DNA of 64,000 bases, taken from Actinomyces sp. GTDB taxonomy: Bacteria > Actinomycetota > Actinomycetes > Actinomycetales > Actinomycetaceae. The notes below the pieces were generated by a model. That model made no database searches, was not told where the DNA came from, and worked only from the letters and a program-made list of their open reading frames with translations. Below are positions 52,101 through 61,282 of the stretch, in pieces (within the stretch, counting starts at the first letter, position 1; every line of letters starts with the position of its first letter). The translations under genes and the position numbers were made by a program. The stretch spans positions 20,359 through 84,358 of the forward strand of contig JAHACW010000003.1 in assembly GCA_018375675.1 (NCBI GenBank). Direction: 5' to 3'.

Positions 52101-54992
52101 GAGGCCCCTAAGGTCGGCATCAACGTCTCGACCGACGTCGAGGTCAACAAGACCGTGGCTCGCGTCAAGATGAACGGTGACGAGGTCGTGCGCGACGCGA
52201 ACGGCCTGCCCGAAACCATCGAGTCGTCCGAGGCAATCATGCCGGGTGACTACGTGCTCTACAAGGTCAACCTGAAGAACCACGGTCCGGCCGTTGCCTC
52301 GGGTATGAACATCGCTGACAAGCTGCCCGCAGGTGTCGAGTACGTGTCCGCCGAGACGCGTATCTGCCAGGACGGTGCGACGAACCCGTGCACGGGCCCG
52401 GCCTACGCGACCGCTTCCTACGACGCAGCCGGCGGCACCTGGACCGCGATGGAGTCCGGCATTCTCGACACCAACCTCAACGTTGGTGGTACCGAGACGC
52501 TCTACGTCCTCGTGAAGGTCAAGCCCGCAACCGAGGGAGCGACCATCACGAACACCGCGACCCTGGGCGAGTACGACCAGATCGACTCCAACAAGAAGAA
52601 CAACACCTCGAGCGCGACCTTCACGGTCGGCGGCACGATCGCAGGCACCATCTTCAACGATGCCGACGCCTCGTGGACCTTCGGTACCGGCGACGATAAG
52701 CCCTTCGAAGGCGTGACGCTGCGTCTGCTCGACGCGGACGGCAACCCCCTGAAGGACGACTCCGGCGCGGACATCACCACGAAGACCGACGCCGACGGGA
52801 ACTACCTGTTCAACCGCCTGCCGCTCGGCTCCTACAAGGTCGAGGTCGTCCCGGGTGATGCGAAGGTCGACGGGACCGACGTGAAGCTGGCCGACTACAA
52901 GCAGACCTACGGCTACGGCTCCTCCACGGACCGTACCCAGGTTGGTCAGGGCAAGCTCGTGACCCCCGCGCCGATCGAGCTGACGGCCGCCGCGCCTCAC
53001 GTGACGAAGGTCGACTTCGGTTTCGTCAAGCCTGCGTCTGTCGGTGACTACGTCTGGTTCGACGCAAACAAGGACGGTCTCCAGGACTCCGACGAGCCGG
53101 CTCTGCCCGGCATCACCGCAACCATCGCGGACGCGTCCGGCAACCCCGTCGTTGACCTGGACGGCAATCCGGTCGCGGCTGTGAGTACGGATGCCGCTGG
53201 TAAGTACATGTTTGCAAACCTGCTGCCCGGCGACTACAAGATCACCTTCACCAACCCTGTGGGGTATGAGGCGACTGTGTCGCAGGCTGGCGATGATCGC
53301 GGCGCCGACTCTAATGGCACCGAGTCTGTGGTGACCCTTGCCCAGGGCCAGGAAGACAAGACCGTGGACTACGGTCTGGTTGGTACTGGTGTGATTGGCG
53401 ATCAGCTGTTTGTTGATGTCAACCAGAATGGTGGCAACGCCCCCGACGCCGGAGACAAGGTGCTGCCCGGTGTGAAGGTCACTTTGACTTGGACCGGTCC
53501 GGGTGGAATCACTCGTACCTACGAGACCACGACTGATGCGGATGGCAAGTACAAGTTTGAGAACCTGCTGCCCGGTGAGTACAAGGTGTCGGTTGATCCG
53601 GAGTCGCTGCTGAAGGCTGAGCCCCTGTTGGATGTGTTGACGCATGATCCGTCGGGTGATGTGGCTGCGAAGAGCATTGTGTCCGAGGACGTGAAGAAGG
53701 ATGCTACCAAGCTGGCGGATGCGTTCAAGCTGACGGCTAACCTGACGCTGACGGGTGAGAACAACTCGAACCTGGATCAGGACTGGGGCTTCGGTATCTC
53801 CGCGGATACTGCGATTCTCAAGGAGATCACCACTCCGGATGAGGAGGCTCAGAAGTCCTTCGAGTTCACTCCGGGCGCGAAGGTGACGTACATGCTGACG
53901 CTGACGAATAATGGTCCGGGCTCGGCGACGGGCGTGACTGTCTCCGATCAGCTTCCTTCTGGCGTGAGCTTTGTGTCCTCGCAGGGTGATGGTACTTACG
54001 ATGCGGTTACTGGTGTGTGGGATCTGTCTGGTCTGACCCTGGCCAAGGGTGAGGCGAAGAAGATCGCGATCACGGTTGAGATTACTGGTGATGGTGCGGG
54101 CAAGCTGGTAACGAACGTTGCCAGGATTACGCACCAGGATCAGCCGGGCGATGATCCGACGAATAATGAGTCGTCGGCGTCGTTCAAGGGTGGTTTCAAC
54201 CTGGGTGGCACGATCTACCGTGATTCGGATGCGTCGTACTCCAAGAGTGATTCTGAGCAGCGCTTTAAGGGCGTGACGGTTGCTCTGCTGAATGAGGACG
54301 GCACTCCGGTGCTCGACTCTGAGGGTAACCCGATGACTGCGGTGACCGACGAGAAGGGTGCCTACCAGTTTGTGGGTCTGGCTCCGGCCTCGTACCGCGT
54401 CGTGATCGTGGATCCCGACAAGGGTGATCTGGCTGGTCTGATCCCGACCCAGGCCTACACGGGTCGAGGCGCCACCGAGGCTGCGGTGACGATTACGAAT
54501 GCGTCGGTGCAGGGCGTGGACTTTGGTCTGCTTGCCCCCGCCACGATCGGTGACCGCGTGTGGTACGACGAGGATGGTAACGGTGCGGATAACGGCGAGC
54601 CCGGTGCGCCGAACGTGACCGTGATCCTCAAGGACGCCAACGGCGTGGAGCTGGCTCGCACCACCACCGATTCTGATGGTCGTTACCGTTTCACTGGCCT
54701 GATCCCCGGTACCTACACGGTCGATATTGAGGTTCCCGCCGGCTATAACGCTGCGACGACCTCGATGACGGTGACGGTGGGTGAAGGTGAGGAGCTACTG
54801 ACGGTGGACTTCCCGCTGACGCTGCCTCCGGCTCCGACTCCGACGCCGGACACCCCGGCCGTCACGGTTGCCAAGGTGCTGGCTCGTACCGGCTCGGACG
54901 CTTCTGTTCTGGGTGGTATGGCGGCCATGGCAGCTCTCGCTGGCATCGCGGCGCTGGCGACCAAGCGCCGCCGCGACCGCGAGGAGGCCTAA
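49143..54992 (+). CDS. Giant cell-wall-anchored SdrD_B/DUF11 surface protein, paralogue (LARTG)
   Basis: 1949 residues, clearly a duplicate of the preceding gene: the first 38 residues are identical, and the module order is the same. DUF11-type domains begin near 781, 998 and 1553; SdrD_B-type domains near 1162, 1297, 1416, 1682 and 1799. LARTG lies near 1909, followed by a hydrophobic helix and KRRRDREEA. It lacks one block of about 505 residues that the first protein has. The N-terminal adhesin regions have diverged most, whereas the last 600 or so residues are nearly identical, with largely synonymous DNA differences, which suggests recombination between the copies. Confidence 0.93.
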   Translation: MSRLRPFRARVGVAGAASLAALSLLVTSLTPLAMRASAADESTQATDVASSQDAATASSDAEAADEATDAEGVAAPAAARDESATLAMTVVNDSTTLRVRDQQITTINFSCSSVTTPCKGAVIEMTLPGPITPAGLKLIEQGYTVVPVTGDVVAESENFVENSADGARVQRYRFTLKDPLPAGTSDRIQIPWHYNGNDAPNNSTTTQNVVFSANNAASVEQTLSTTWTASTDVAIKKYGPTNRLYYPAVGGEATYELSYGYQQNDTTKPNEVGTRWGGSAYNGKLVGIGFQQVQNIKVVDPLPAQAVFVTASNGGVYDPATHSVTWSYDKWTYQNPLTSTVTVKYPEGTVTTADTVTNTATITAEGMNEPTNVVSKSSEITHGFAERRVEASAEKIGTYNRDYARGDELPWRFEGSNNGNTTVHFRWEDVMPCTWSSEDGKAAGDGCDKPAFVGPYEFKISTKSGYEDISGWTFEYWTNKGNHETVTYKNTRTLTLPDGEWITRFVIETDVAPLARPTVDLISKVSRDVPKTEPADFANHYNPVLPPEKYYDTVASEDYVRIQNCASVKVTDKDTGTVAVSKDNTCSWTRIRTEVPGVRVSKELRTNPVVVGKPASFMIVAEARKAVDGGTPTPFTVVDLLPEGLDVDDASNIRAESYSVLKNPDGTPYDPAKVKVEVEKNFNNTGRTLIRWIVPDPVEGAFFSKYDANVLATAPAGDTTNTAWAFMPGGGAKPYEEDRSVRNLKYCIRSRAQDTLDLNQDGSTTDFLCDSSVNFKIATTAGMTIAKEVKGNKNADFVPAGEIAEIDPGADGAYRFTIANAGNAPLTQVVAYDILPYVGDVGVGPAANQARESRWKPNLNSTNWTFQSVKERQGRDPEITTVPASDITIQYSTVPNPCRGEVLAVGGAMNDAPAGCTPDAWGDAPANLASITGFRIVMNRDIEVGEKIQFVATMTSPVNANLIAWNSVAMAGGVTENGKVSYLLPNEAPKVGINVSTDVEVNKTVARVKMNGDEVVRDANGLPETIESSEAIMPGDYVLYKVNLKNHGPAVASGMNIADKLPAGVEYVSAETRICQDGATNPCTGPAYATASYDAAGGTWTAMESGILDTNLNVGGTETLYVLVKVKPATEGATITNTATLGEYDQIDSNKKNNTSSATFTVGGTIAGTIFNDADASWTFGTGDDKPFEGVTLRLLDADGNPLKDDSGADITTKTDADGNYLFNRLPLGSYKVEVVPGDAKVDGTDVKLADYKQTYGYGSSTDRTQVGQGKLVTPAPIELTAAAPHVTKVDFGFVKPASVGDYVWFDANKDGLQDSDEPALPGITATIADASGNPVVDLDGNPVAAVSTDAAGKYMFANLLPGDYKITFTNPVGYEATVSQAGDDRGADSNGTESVVTLAQGQEDKTVDYGLVGTGVIGDQLFVDVNQNGGNAPDAGDKVLPGVKVTLTWTGPGGITRTYETTTDADGKYKFENLLPGEYKVSVDPESLLKAEPLLDVLTHDPSGDVAAKSIVSEDVKKDATKLADAFKLTANLTLTGENNSNLDQDWGFGISADTAILKEITTPDEEAQKSFEFTPGAKVTYMLTLTNNGPGSATGVTVSDQLPSGVSFVSSQGDGTYDAVTGVWDLSGLTLAKGEAKKIAITVEITGDGAGKLVTNVARITHQDQPGDDPTNNESSASFKGGFNLGGTIYRDSDASYSKSDSEQRFKGVTVALLNEDGTPVLDSEGNPMTAVTDEKGAYQFVGLAPASYRVVIVDPDKGDLAGLIPTQAYTGRGATEAAVTITNASVQGVDFGLLAPATIGDRVWYDEDGNGADNGEPGAPNVTVILKDANGVELARTTTDSDGRYRFTGLIPGTYTVDIEVPAGYNAATTSMTVTVGEGEELLTVDFPLTLPPAPTPTPDTPAVTVAKVLARTGSDASVLGGMAAMAALAGIAALATKRRRDREEA

Positions 54993-55044
54993 CCCCACAG
55001 AGGGCGTACGCCCCAACCACACGGGGTAAGCCCGCCACAGTGGT

Positions 55045-55082
55045 GAGGGGGCGCGAGACCAGCACTGGTCCCGCGCCCCCTC
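55045..55082 (+). terminator. Terminator of the second surface-protein gene
   Basis: The same GAGGGGGCGCG/CGCGCCCCCTC stem, upper stem and 4-nt loop as after the first paralogue, so the terminator was duplicated with the gene. Confidence 0.8.
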
Positions 55083-55196
55083 CCGCATACCCACCCCGCC
55101 CTGACCCCACGACCCCGCCCCGGCCTCGTCAATGACAAAGGACCCCCAGAGCGTGTGGAACGCGCGGCGCGGGGCGCAGATGAGGGTGGGAACAAC

Positions 55197-55208
55197 TAGG
55201 CTTGGAGG
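55197..55208 (+). promoter_or_regulatory. -10 element of a probable leaderless dnaX transcript
   Basis: TAGGCT is followed by 6 nt (TGGAGG) and the GTG start codon. The GGAGG abuts the start and is too close to act as a ribosome site, favouring a leaderless reading. Confidence 0.45.
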
Positions 55209-58103
55209 GTGACCACAGCTCTGTATCGCCGGTATCGCCCCGACACCTTTGATCAGGTGATCGGCCAGGAACACGTGACGGAGCCGCTCAAGGCGGCGCT
55301 GCGCGCGAATCGCGTGACGCACGCGTACCTGTTCTCCGGGCCGCGCGGATGCGGCAAGACCACCTCGGCGCGCATCCTCGCGCGCTGCCTGAACTGCGCG
55401 CAGGGCCCCACGGACACCCCGTGCGGTCAGTGCGAATCATGCCGCGAGCTGGCCACCGGCGGTCCAGGCTCGCTCGACGTCGTCGAGATTGACGCGGCCT
55501 CGCACGGCGGCGTCGACGACGCCCGCGACCTGCGCGAGCGCGCCACCTTTGCGCCGGTGCGCGACCGCTACAAGATCTTCATCATCGACGAGGCCCATAT
55601 GGTCACGAACCAGGGCTTCAATGCGCTGCTCAAGCTCGTCGAGGAGCCGCCCGAGCACGTCAAGTTCGTCTTTGCGACGACGGAACCCGAGCGCGTCATC
55701 GGCACGATCCGTTCGCGTACCCACCACTACCCGTTCCGCCTGGTGCCGCCGGACGTCCTCGGCCCCTATCTGACGGGTCTGTGCGCCGAGGAGCACATCG
55801 GAGTGGGCGAGGGCGTCCTGACTCTCGTGATGCGCGCGGGCGGCGGCTCGGTGCGCGACACCCTGTCGGTGCTCGACCAGCTGATGGCCGGTGCGATCGA
55901 CGGCCAGGTCACCTACCAGACGGCCGTCGCGTTGCTCGGCTACACCGACTCCGCCCTGCTGGACGAATCCGTCGACGCCCTCGCGGGTGGCGACGGCGCC
56001 GCGGCCTTCCGCGTCGTCGAGCGCATGGTCGAGTCCGGCCACGACCCGCGCCGCTTCGTCGAGGACCTCCTGCAACGTTTGCGCGACCTCCTCATCATCG
56101 CGGTCGCCGGTGATGGCGCGCGCGATGTCTTGGCGGACACCCCGCACGACCAGTTCGAGCGCATGCAGCGCCAGGCGCAGAACTGGGGGCCGCACGGACT
56201 GTCCCGCGCCGCCGACCTGACTGACGAGGCCCTGCGAGCCATGACGGGCGCGACCTCGCCCCGCCTACAGCTCGAGCTGCTCGTTGGGCGCATCCTCGTG
56301 CCCGCCCCGGCCGCAGCGCCCGCCCAGGCCCCGGTTCAGGGCACGGTCGGAATGACCGGTGGGGGAGCGCCGCGCGAGGCATCCGTGCCATCGTCATCCG
56401 AGGCGTCCTCGGGCCGTTTCGGCGCCCGCGAGGCTCGCGAGGCCCTGGCCCGCAAGAAGCAGGAGCGCGCCGAGGCCTCGGCCCCCGCTCCTCAGGCGCC
56501 CGCATCGTCTGCCGCGCCTGCCCCCCAGGGCGTGCCCGCGTGGGGGAGTGGCCCCGACTGGTCCGCTCAGAAGCCCGCGGCCCCGGAGTCGAACTCTGCT
56601 CCCGCGCAGGATGCGCGACAGGAGGCCCCGCTCCGCGAGGCCGTCCACGAAAGCGCGCCCGCCCGCGAGGCTGCGCCCGCGCAGGCCGAGCCACGCCCTG
56701 CCGCTGCTGCGCAGCAGAGCCACGAATCCGACGCGCAGCAGCGCTCGGACGCACCCGCCCGCGCAGAGGCCCCGGCCTCCGGCCGCGACGCCGACATGCT
56801 GCGTGGCCGCTGGAATGAGGTCGTCGAGCGCCTGTCCTCCATCAGCCGCGTCACGTGGTCGATGGTCGGCGGCAACGCTCAGCTCGGTGCCGTTGACGGC
56901 TCCCAGGTGGTGCTCCTCTTCCCCGTCGAGGCCATGGTCAACGCCTTCTCGCGCGGCCCTCGCGCGGCCGACGTCGAAAAGGCCATCAACGAGGTCACCG
57001 GCCTGACCGTGAGCGTGTCCGCGCAGGTCGGGCAGGCATCGGGCGGCTCGGCGACGACCGGCCCGTCGGCGCAGGCGTCGCACCCCGGCCCTGCCGCGCA
57101 GCCGTCCCAGCCCGGCGGCTGGGTCTCGGAGCCGCCCCCTTTTGATGAGGCCGCCGCGCAGGCGGCACCCCAGGGCGACCCTGAGCCGGCTGACACCGGT
57201 TGGCCGGAGCCCGTACGCGCACCGGAACCCGTCGATGCCGGATGGCCCGAGCCCGCGCACGCCCCCGAACCCGCTCCCGAGCCGGAGCCGGTGGAATCCG
57301 GGTGGCCTGCGCCCGCGACGGTGACGCCGATCCGACGTGAAGAACCCATCGCGCCGACAGTCCCGCCGGTTGCCCAGGGCGAGGACCCGCAGCCCACCGA
57401 GCGTCCCGCGCTGCCCGAGCGAGCCGCCCGCGCCCTCGCGGCCGCCCCCGACGTGACTGAGCAGGCCTCGTCCCCGAACCGCGACGCGGCCCCGCGCAAG
57501 CGTTCCTTCACGGTCTTCCGCTACCCGGGCGACCCGGAGCCCGCCGACCAGCAGGCGGAGGAAGCTACGCGGCCCGAGCCGGCCTCGTCCCCCGTCTTCG
57601 ACGACGCTCCCATCGAGCCCGCCGCGCACACCCCGTCGACCCCGACCGGCTGGGGCGACCCGGTCGTCATCTCCGGTGGTGCGTCCGTGAACTTCGACGA
57701 CGGCGCCGACTCGTGGACCCCGCCCGAGTCCTCGGCCCCCGCCGACGTGACCCCGATTAGTGCGGCCCCGAGCGCGTCCACGCAGGCCCCCGCCTGGCTG
57801 GCCGCGGCCCCAGAGCCGGCGCAGGATCCTGCGCCCGGATTCGGCGCCCCGGAACCCCAGCGCGATGCCACAGGCGCGTCCGACGGCCCGCTGACCGGGC
57901 GAGCCGCCGCAGAGGCAGCCCTGCGCGAGAGGGCCCAGCGCGAGGCTGCCATCGTCTCGACCCGCACCCACGCGGCCGATGATGATAGCGCCAGCATCGA
58001 CGACGAAAACATCGAAAACTCGCAGACGATCGGCCTGGCAGCGGTCCTGGAGATCCTCGGCGGACGCGTCATCGAAGAGAAGATGACCGAGGGAGGATAC
58101 TGA
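55209..58103 (+). CDS. dnaX: DNA polymerase III gamma/tau subunit
   Basis: 964 residues from GTG 55209. The clamp-loader ATPase starts [18 protein letters not shown], with Walker [10 protein letters not shown] (about 39-47), a C4 zinc module ([19 protein letters not shown]), Walker B IIDEAHM and the sensor region [16 protein letters not shown]. After about residue 385 comes a long Pro/Ala/Glu-rich tail interrupted by a folded segment at about 530-600 ([20 protein letters not shown]), the tau-type domain. The tail contains short repeats of GWPEP. The protein is longer than most because of the tail. Followed 1 nt later by recR. Confidence 0.94.
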   Translation: MTTALYRRYRPDTFDQVIGQEHVTEPLKAALRANRVTHAYLFSGPRGCGKTTSARILARCLNCAQGPTDTPCGQCESCRELATGGPGSLDVVEIDAASHGGVDDARDLRERATFAPVRDRYKIFIIDEAHMVTNQGFNALLKLVEEPPEHVKFVFATTEPERVIGTIRSRTHHYPFRLVPPDVLGPYLTGLCAEEHIGVGEGVLTLVMRAGGGSVRDTLSVLDQLMAGAIDGQVTYQTAVALLGYTDSALLDESVDALAGGDGAAAFRVVERMVESGHDPRRFVEDLLQRLRDLLIIAVAGDGARDVLADTPHDQFERMQRQAQNWGPHGLSRAADLTDEALRAMTGATSPRLQLELLVGRILVPAPAAAPAQAPVQGTVGMTGGGAPREASVPSSSEASSGRFGAREAREALARKKQERAEASAPAPQAPASSAAPAPQGVPAWGSGPDWSAQKPAAPESNSAPAQDARQEAPLREAVHESAPAREAAPAQAEPRPAAAAQQSHESDAQQRSDAPARAEAPASGRDADMLRGRWNEVVERLSSISRVTWSMVGGNAQLGAVDGSQVVLLFPVEAMVNAFSRGPRAADVEKAINEVTGLTVSVSAQVGQASGGSATTGPSAQASHPGPAAQPSQPGGWVSEPPPFDEAAAQAAPQGDPEPADTGWPEPVRAPEPVDAGWPEPAHAPEPAPEPEPVESGWPAPATVTPIRREEPIAPTVPPVAQGEDPQPTERPALPERAARALAAAPDVTEQASSPNRDAAPRKRSFTVFRYPGDPEPADQQAEEATRPEPASSPVFDDAPIEPAAHTPSTPTGWGDPVVISGGASVNFDDGADSWTPPESSAPADVTPISAAPSASTQAPAWLAAAPEPAQDPAPGFGAPEPQRDATGASDGPLTGRAAAEAALRERAQREAAIVSTRTHAADDDSASIDDENIENSQTIGLAAVLEILGGRVIEEKMTEGGY

Positions 58104-58104
58104 C

Positions 58105-58698
58105 ATGTATGACGGCGCCCTGGCCGACCTCATCGACCAGTTCGGGCAGCTGCCGGGCATCGGCCCGAAGTCCGCGCAGCGCATGGCCATGCACGTCCTG
58201 GATGCGGAGCCCGAGGACGTCGCGCGCCTCGTCGACGCGATCAACGCTGTGCGCGGGCGCGTGCGCCACTGCGACATCTGCGGCAACCTCACGGAAGAGG
58301 ACGAGTGCTCCATCTGCCGCGACGTGCGCCGCGACCCCAGCGCGATCTGCGTCGTCCAGGAGCCCAAGGACATCCAGGCGATCGAGGGTGCGCGTGTCTT
58401 CCGCGGCCGCTACCACGTCCTCGGCGGCGTCATCGACCCGATCCACGGGGTGGGGCCCGACCAGCTGAATATCGCCTCGCTGATGAGCCGCCTCGCGGAT
58501 GGCACGGTCACCGAGGTCATCCTGGCGACCAACCCGAACGTCGAAGGCGAGGCGACGGCCGCCTACCTGGCGCGTATGCTCTCCACGATGGGGGTCGAAA
58601 CCTCGCGCCTGGCGATGGGGCTGCCCATGGGCGGGGACCTGGAGTATGCGGACTCGGTGACGCTGGGCCGCGCGCTCGAGGGGCGTCGCCGCCTGTAG
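58105..58698 (+). CDS. recR: Recombination mediator protein RecR
   Basis: 197 residues, the usual length. A helix-hairpin-helix ([18 protein letters not shown]), a C4 zinc finger ([16 protein letters not shown]) and a Toprim domain ([14 protein letters not shown] ... [17 protein letters not shown]) occur in order. RecR helps load RecA at gaps, with RecO/RecF. It starts 1 nt after the dnaX stop. The ybaB gene that often sits between dnaX and recR is absent here. Confidence 0.96.
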   Translation: MYDGALADLIDQFGQLPGIGPKSAQRMAMHVLDAEPEDVARLVDAINAVRGRVRHCDICGNLTEEDECSICRDVRRDPSAICVVQEPKDIQAIEGARVFRGRYHVLGGVIDPIHGVGPDQLNIASLMSRLADGTVTEVILATNPNVEGEATAAYLARMLSTMGVETSRLAMGLPMGGDLEYADSVTLGRALEGRRRL

Positions 58699-58808
58699 GC
58701 ACCCGCGACCTGCGGCGTTTGTCGCGCTGCGGGCCGCGCGTCCCCCTGTTGGTGACGCACGTGTGACACAATCGTAGGGTCCATGCTGTGACAGACGAGG
58801 AGTCCATG

Positions 58809-59516
58809 ATGGCGACGCAGGCGAGCTCAGACGCGCCCCGAGTGCTGGTTGTTGACGACGAGGCGATGCTGGCGGATCTGCTCTCGCAGGCCCTGCGCCA
58901 CGAGGGCTGGGAGACGGCCACGGCGAAGGACGGGCTGGATGCGCTGGCGAAGGCGACGAGCTTCCACCCGGACGTCGTGATCCTCGACGTGCAGATGCCG
59001 CGCATGGATGGCCTGGAGACGCTGGAGCGCCTGCGCGCTCGTGACCCGGAGCTGCCGGTCCTCTTCCTCACCGCGCGCGATGCTGTCGCGGATCGTGTGC
59101 AGGGCTTGCGTGCGGGCGCGGACGACTACGTGACGAAGCCCTTCGACCTGGACGAGGTGGCGGCCCGTGTCGAGGGCCTGCTGCGTCGCGCTGGGCGCAC
59201 CCAGCAGGCGGTGTCGACGGTGCTGCAGGTTGCCGATCTGACTCTCGATGTGGATTCTCACGATGTGCGTCGTGGCGGGGAAGAAATCACGTTAACGAAC
59301 ACTGAGTTCGAATTGCTCCGGTATCTCATGGAAAACGTTGGAATTGTGCTGTCGAAGCAGAAGATTCTAGACGCCGTGTGGAGCTACGATTTCGGTGGCC
59401 AGGTCAACGTCGTCGAGCTGTACATCTCCTACCTGCGCAAGAAGATTGACGCGGATCGCCCGGCCCTCATTCGTACGGTGCGCGGCGCTGGATACATCAT
59501 GCGGGAGCCGCAGTGA
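58809..59516 (+). CDS. OmpR-family response regulator
   Basis: About 235 residues from ATG 58809, which has GAGGAG at 6-nt spacing; ATG 58806 and GTG 58788 are alternatives. The receiver domain has acidic residues in LVVDDEAM, phospho-acceptor D60 in VILDVQMPRMDG, and Lys in DDYVTKPF. The C-terminal winged helix contains LTNTEFELLRYLMENVGIVL and ELYISYLRKKID. It overlaps the kinase gene by GTGA, so the two form a two-component system. Its signal and targets are not evident. Confidence 0.93.
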   Translation: MATQASSDAPRVLVVDDEAMLADLLSQALRHEGWETATAKDGLDALAKATSFHPDVVILDVQMPRMDGLETLERLRARDPELPVLFLTARDAVADRVQGLRAGADDYVTKPFDLDEVAARVEGLLRRAGRTQQAVSTVLQVADLTLDVDSHDVRRGGEEITLTNTEFELLRYLMENVGIVLSKQKILDAVWSYDFGGQVNVVELYISYLRKKIDADRPALIRTVRGAGYIMREPQ

Positions 59517-61060
59517 CGCGCCGCCGATCGCTTGCCGGGCGCCTGTCGCGCGCGCTGGCCGCGTGCGTCGCGCTGGCGCTCATCGTCATGGTTGCCGCGT
59601 CCACCCTGGTCATGCGTTCCTGGATGCTGGGCAACATGGACTCCGAGCTGCACCGCCTCTCCCAGCGCGCGGGCGAACACCTGGATGTCGAGGACGCGCC
59701 GGGCGATGAGGTGGATGCGGACGACGACTCCGACGGGGGCGCCCGCGCGGTCCAGCAGTCGGGCGGGCGTGTGCCTCCTCCCGGTGGACCTGTTGTCCCC
59801 GGCGGGCCCAAGGGGCCGGGGTTTGGTGGTTCCGGCATCGCCGAGGGCACCCTTCAGTACGTGAGCGAGGATGGGCAGGTGGCCGGTGCGGTTGTCTCCA
59901 ACTTCTCGGTGACCTACCTGAATGAGCCCGCGTTGGAGATCCTGGCGCATGTGCCCACCGATGGTGCGCCGCACACCGTGCACCTCAAAGAGTTGGGCAC
60001 GTTCCGAGTGACTTCCCAGGTCGTCGATGACAAGACCGTTCTCGTCGGCGTGCAGATGGACAGCGTCGATGACGTGGTCATGATGCTCGTCGCGGTCGAG
60101 GTCGGCCTGTCCCTCGTCGTCGCGATTGCTGCCGGGTTCGCCGGCCGTGCGTGGGTGCGCCGCGAGCTGCGTCCCCTCGGTGTCGTGCGCGCGGCAGCAG
60201 CGGACATCGCGAGCCGCGACCTGGCCGACGACGCCGAGGAGCTGACCCGCGTCGGCGAGGAGGCAACCTCCGGTCCCGTCGAGGTCGCGGACGTTGCGGG
60301 CGCCCTGAACTCGATGATCGACGCGGTCGAAGACGGCATGGAGCGCCGCGCGCGCAGCGAGGCGAAGCTGCGCCAGTTCGTCGCCGACGCCTCGCACGAA
60401 CTGCGCACGCCGCTGGCCTCCGTGCAGGGCTACGCGCAGCTCGCGCGTCGCGACATCGACGAGGCCTCCCGGACCCAGGCGCTTGAGCGCATCTCCTCGG
60501 AGGGGGCGCGGATGGCGTCCCTCGTGGAGGAGATGCTGACCCTGGCGCGGCTGGACGGCGACCGCGCTCTCAAACGCGACAATATCGACGTTATCCCGCT
60601 GATACTGGACGCTCTGTCAGACGCCCACGTGGTCGCTCCCGACCATGCGTGGGAACTCGGCGAGGCCGCGGACGTACCCGTCCTTGGCGACGAGGCGGCC
60701 CTGCGCCAGATCCTCACCAATCTCCTCGCGAACGCCCGCGTGCACACGCCCGCCGGTACCCGCGTGACCGTCTCCCTGACCCGCGCCACCCAGGAGGCGG
60801 AATCCGACAAGGGCGCTCCGGCCTCGTCCATGGTGACCCTGCGCGTCGCGGACGATGGCCCCGGCATCCCGGCAGAGATTCGCGACCGCGTCTTCGATCG
60901 CTTTGTGCGTGGGGACTCCTCGCGCACGCGCGACGGCCGCGGCTCCTCGGGCCTGGGAATGTCGATCGTCGAATCGCTCGCCCGCGCGATGGGTGGGTCC
61001 GTGCGGCTGGGCGACTCCGAAAAGGGGACCGTCATCGACGTGACATTGCCCGCCGCCTGA
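59513..61060 (+). CDS. Sensor histidine kinase
   Basis: 515 residues from GTG 59513 in the GTGA overlap. Two membrane helices (about 10-36 and 184-210) enclose an extracytoplasmic sensor of about 145 residues with an acidic segment and a Gly/Pro-rich stretch. A HAMP-like linker follows. The phospho-acceptor is H295 in FVADASHELRTPLASVQGYA. The ATPase domain has N box LRQILTNLLANARVHTP, G1 VADDGPGIP and G2 GSSGLGMSIVESLARAMGG. It is the partner of the preceding regulator. Confidence 0.94.
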   Translation: MTRRRSLAGRLSRALAACVALALIVMVAASTLVMRSWMLGNMDSELHRLSQRAGEHLDVEDAPGDEVDADDDSDGGARAVQQSGGRVPPPGGPVVPGGPKGPGFGGSGIAEGTLQYVSEDGQVAGAVVSNFSVTYLNEPALEILAHVPTDGAPHTVHLKELGTFRVTSQVVDDKTVLVGVQMDSVDDVVMMLVAVEVGLSLVVAIAAGFAGRAWVRRELRPLGVVRAAAADIASRDLADDAEELTRVGEEATSGPVEVADVAGALNSMIDAVEDGMERRARSEAKLRQFVADASHELRTPLASVQGYAQLARRDIDEASRTQALERISSEGARMASLVEEMLTLARLDGDRALKRDNIDVIPLILDALSDAHVVAPDHAWELGEAADVPVLGDEAALRQILTNLLANARVHTPAGTRVTVSLTRATQEAESDKGAPASSMVTLRVADDGPGIPAEIRDRVFDRFVRGDSSRTRDGRGSSGLGMSIVESLARAMGGSVRLGDSEKGTVIDVTLPAA

Positions 61061-61282
61061 GCGCGCCGGCGTGGATGACTCGTTCATGCCCTGATCAGGA
61101 TCGTTGCAATTCCGGGCATTATGGGCTCGTGTGTCCTGGGTCGCCCCGGCGCGTCCCATGTCACCAGCGCCCACATGCCGGTCGTACCCGGCGCGATGCC
61201 GGGCGGGCCGTAGGATTGAAGTGGTGGCGTGCGCCACCCGAAGGCGTGCGAATCGGCACGTACCGATAGAAATGAGGCTCTA

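Noticed and set aside
49068..54134. A 1688-codon - strand frame opposite the second surface protein
   Set aside because: Same explanation; its similarity to the first antisense frame merely follows from the duplication of the sense genes.
40582..55200. Genomic island inserted at tRNA-Ser, carrying the surface proteins
   Set aside because: No integrase is present and I found no repeat of the tRNA 3' end near 55 kb; GC in the genes matches the chromosome.
55090..55208. Signal recognition particle RNA gene upstream of dnaX
   Set aside because: Some actinobacteria have it there, but the conserved GNAR-loop region and flanking stem are not visible in this spacer.
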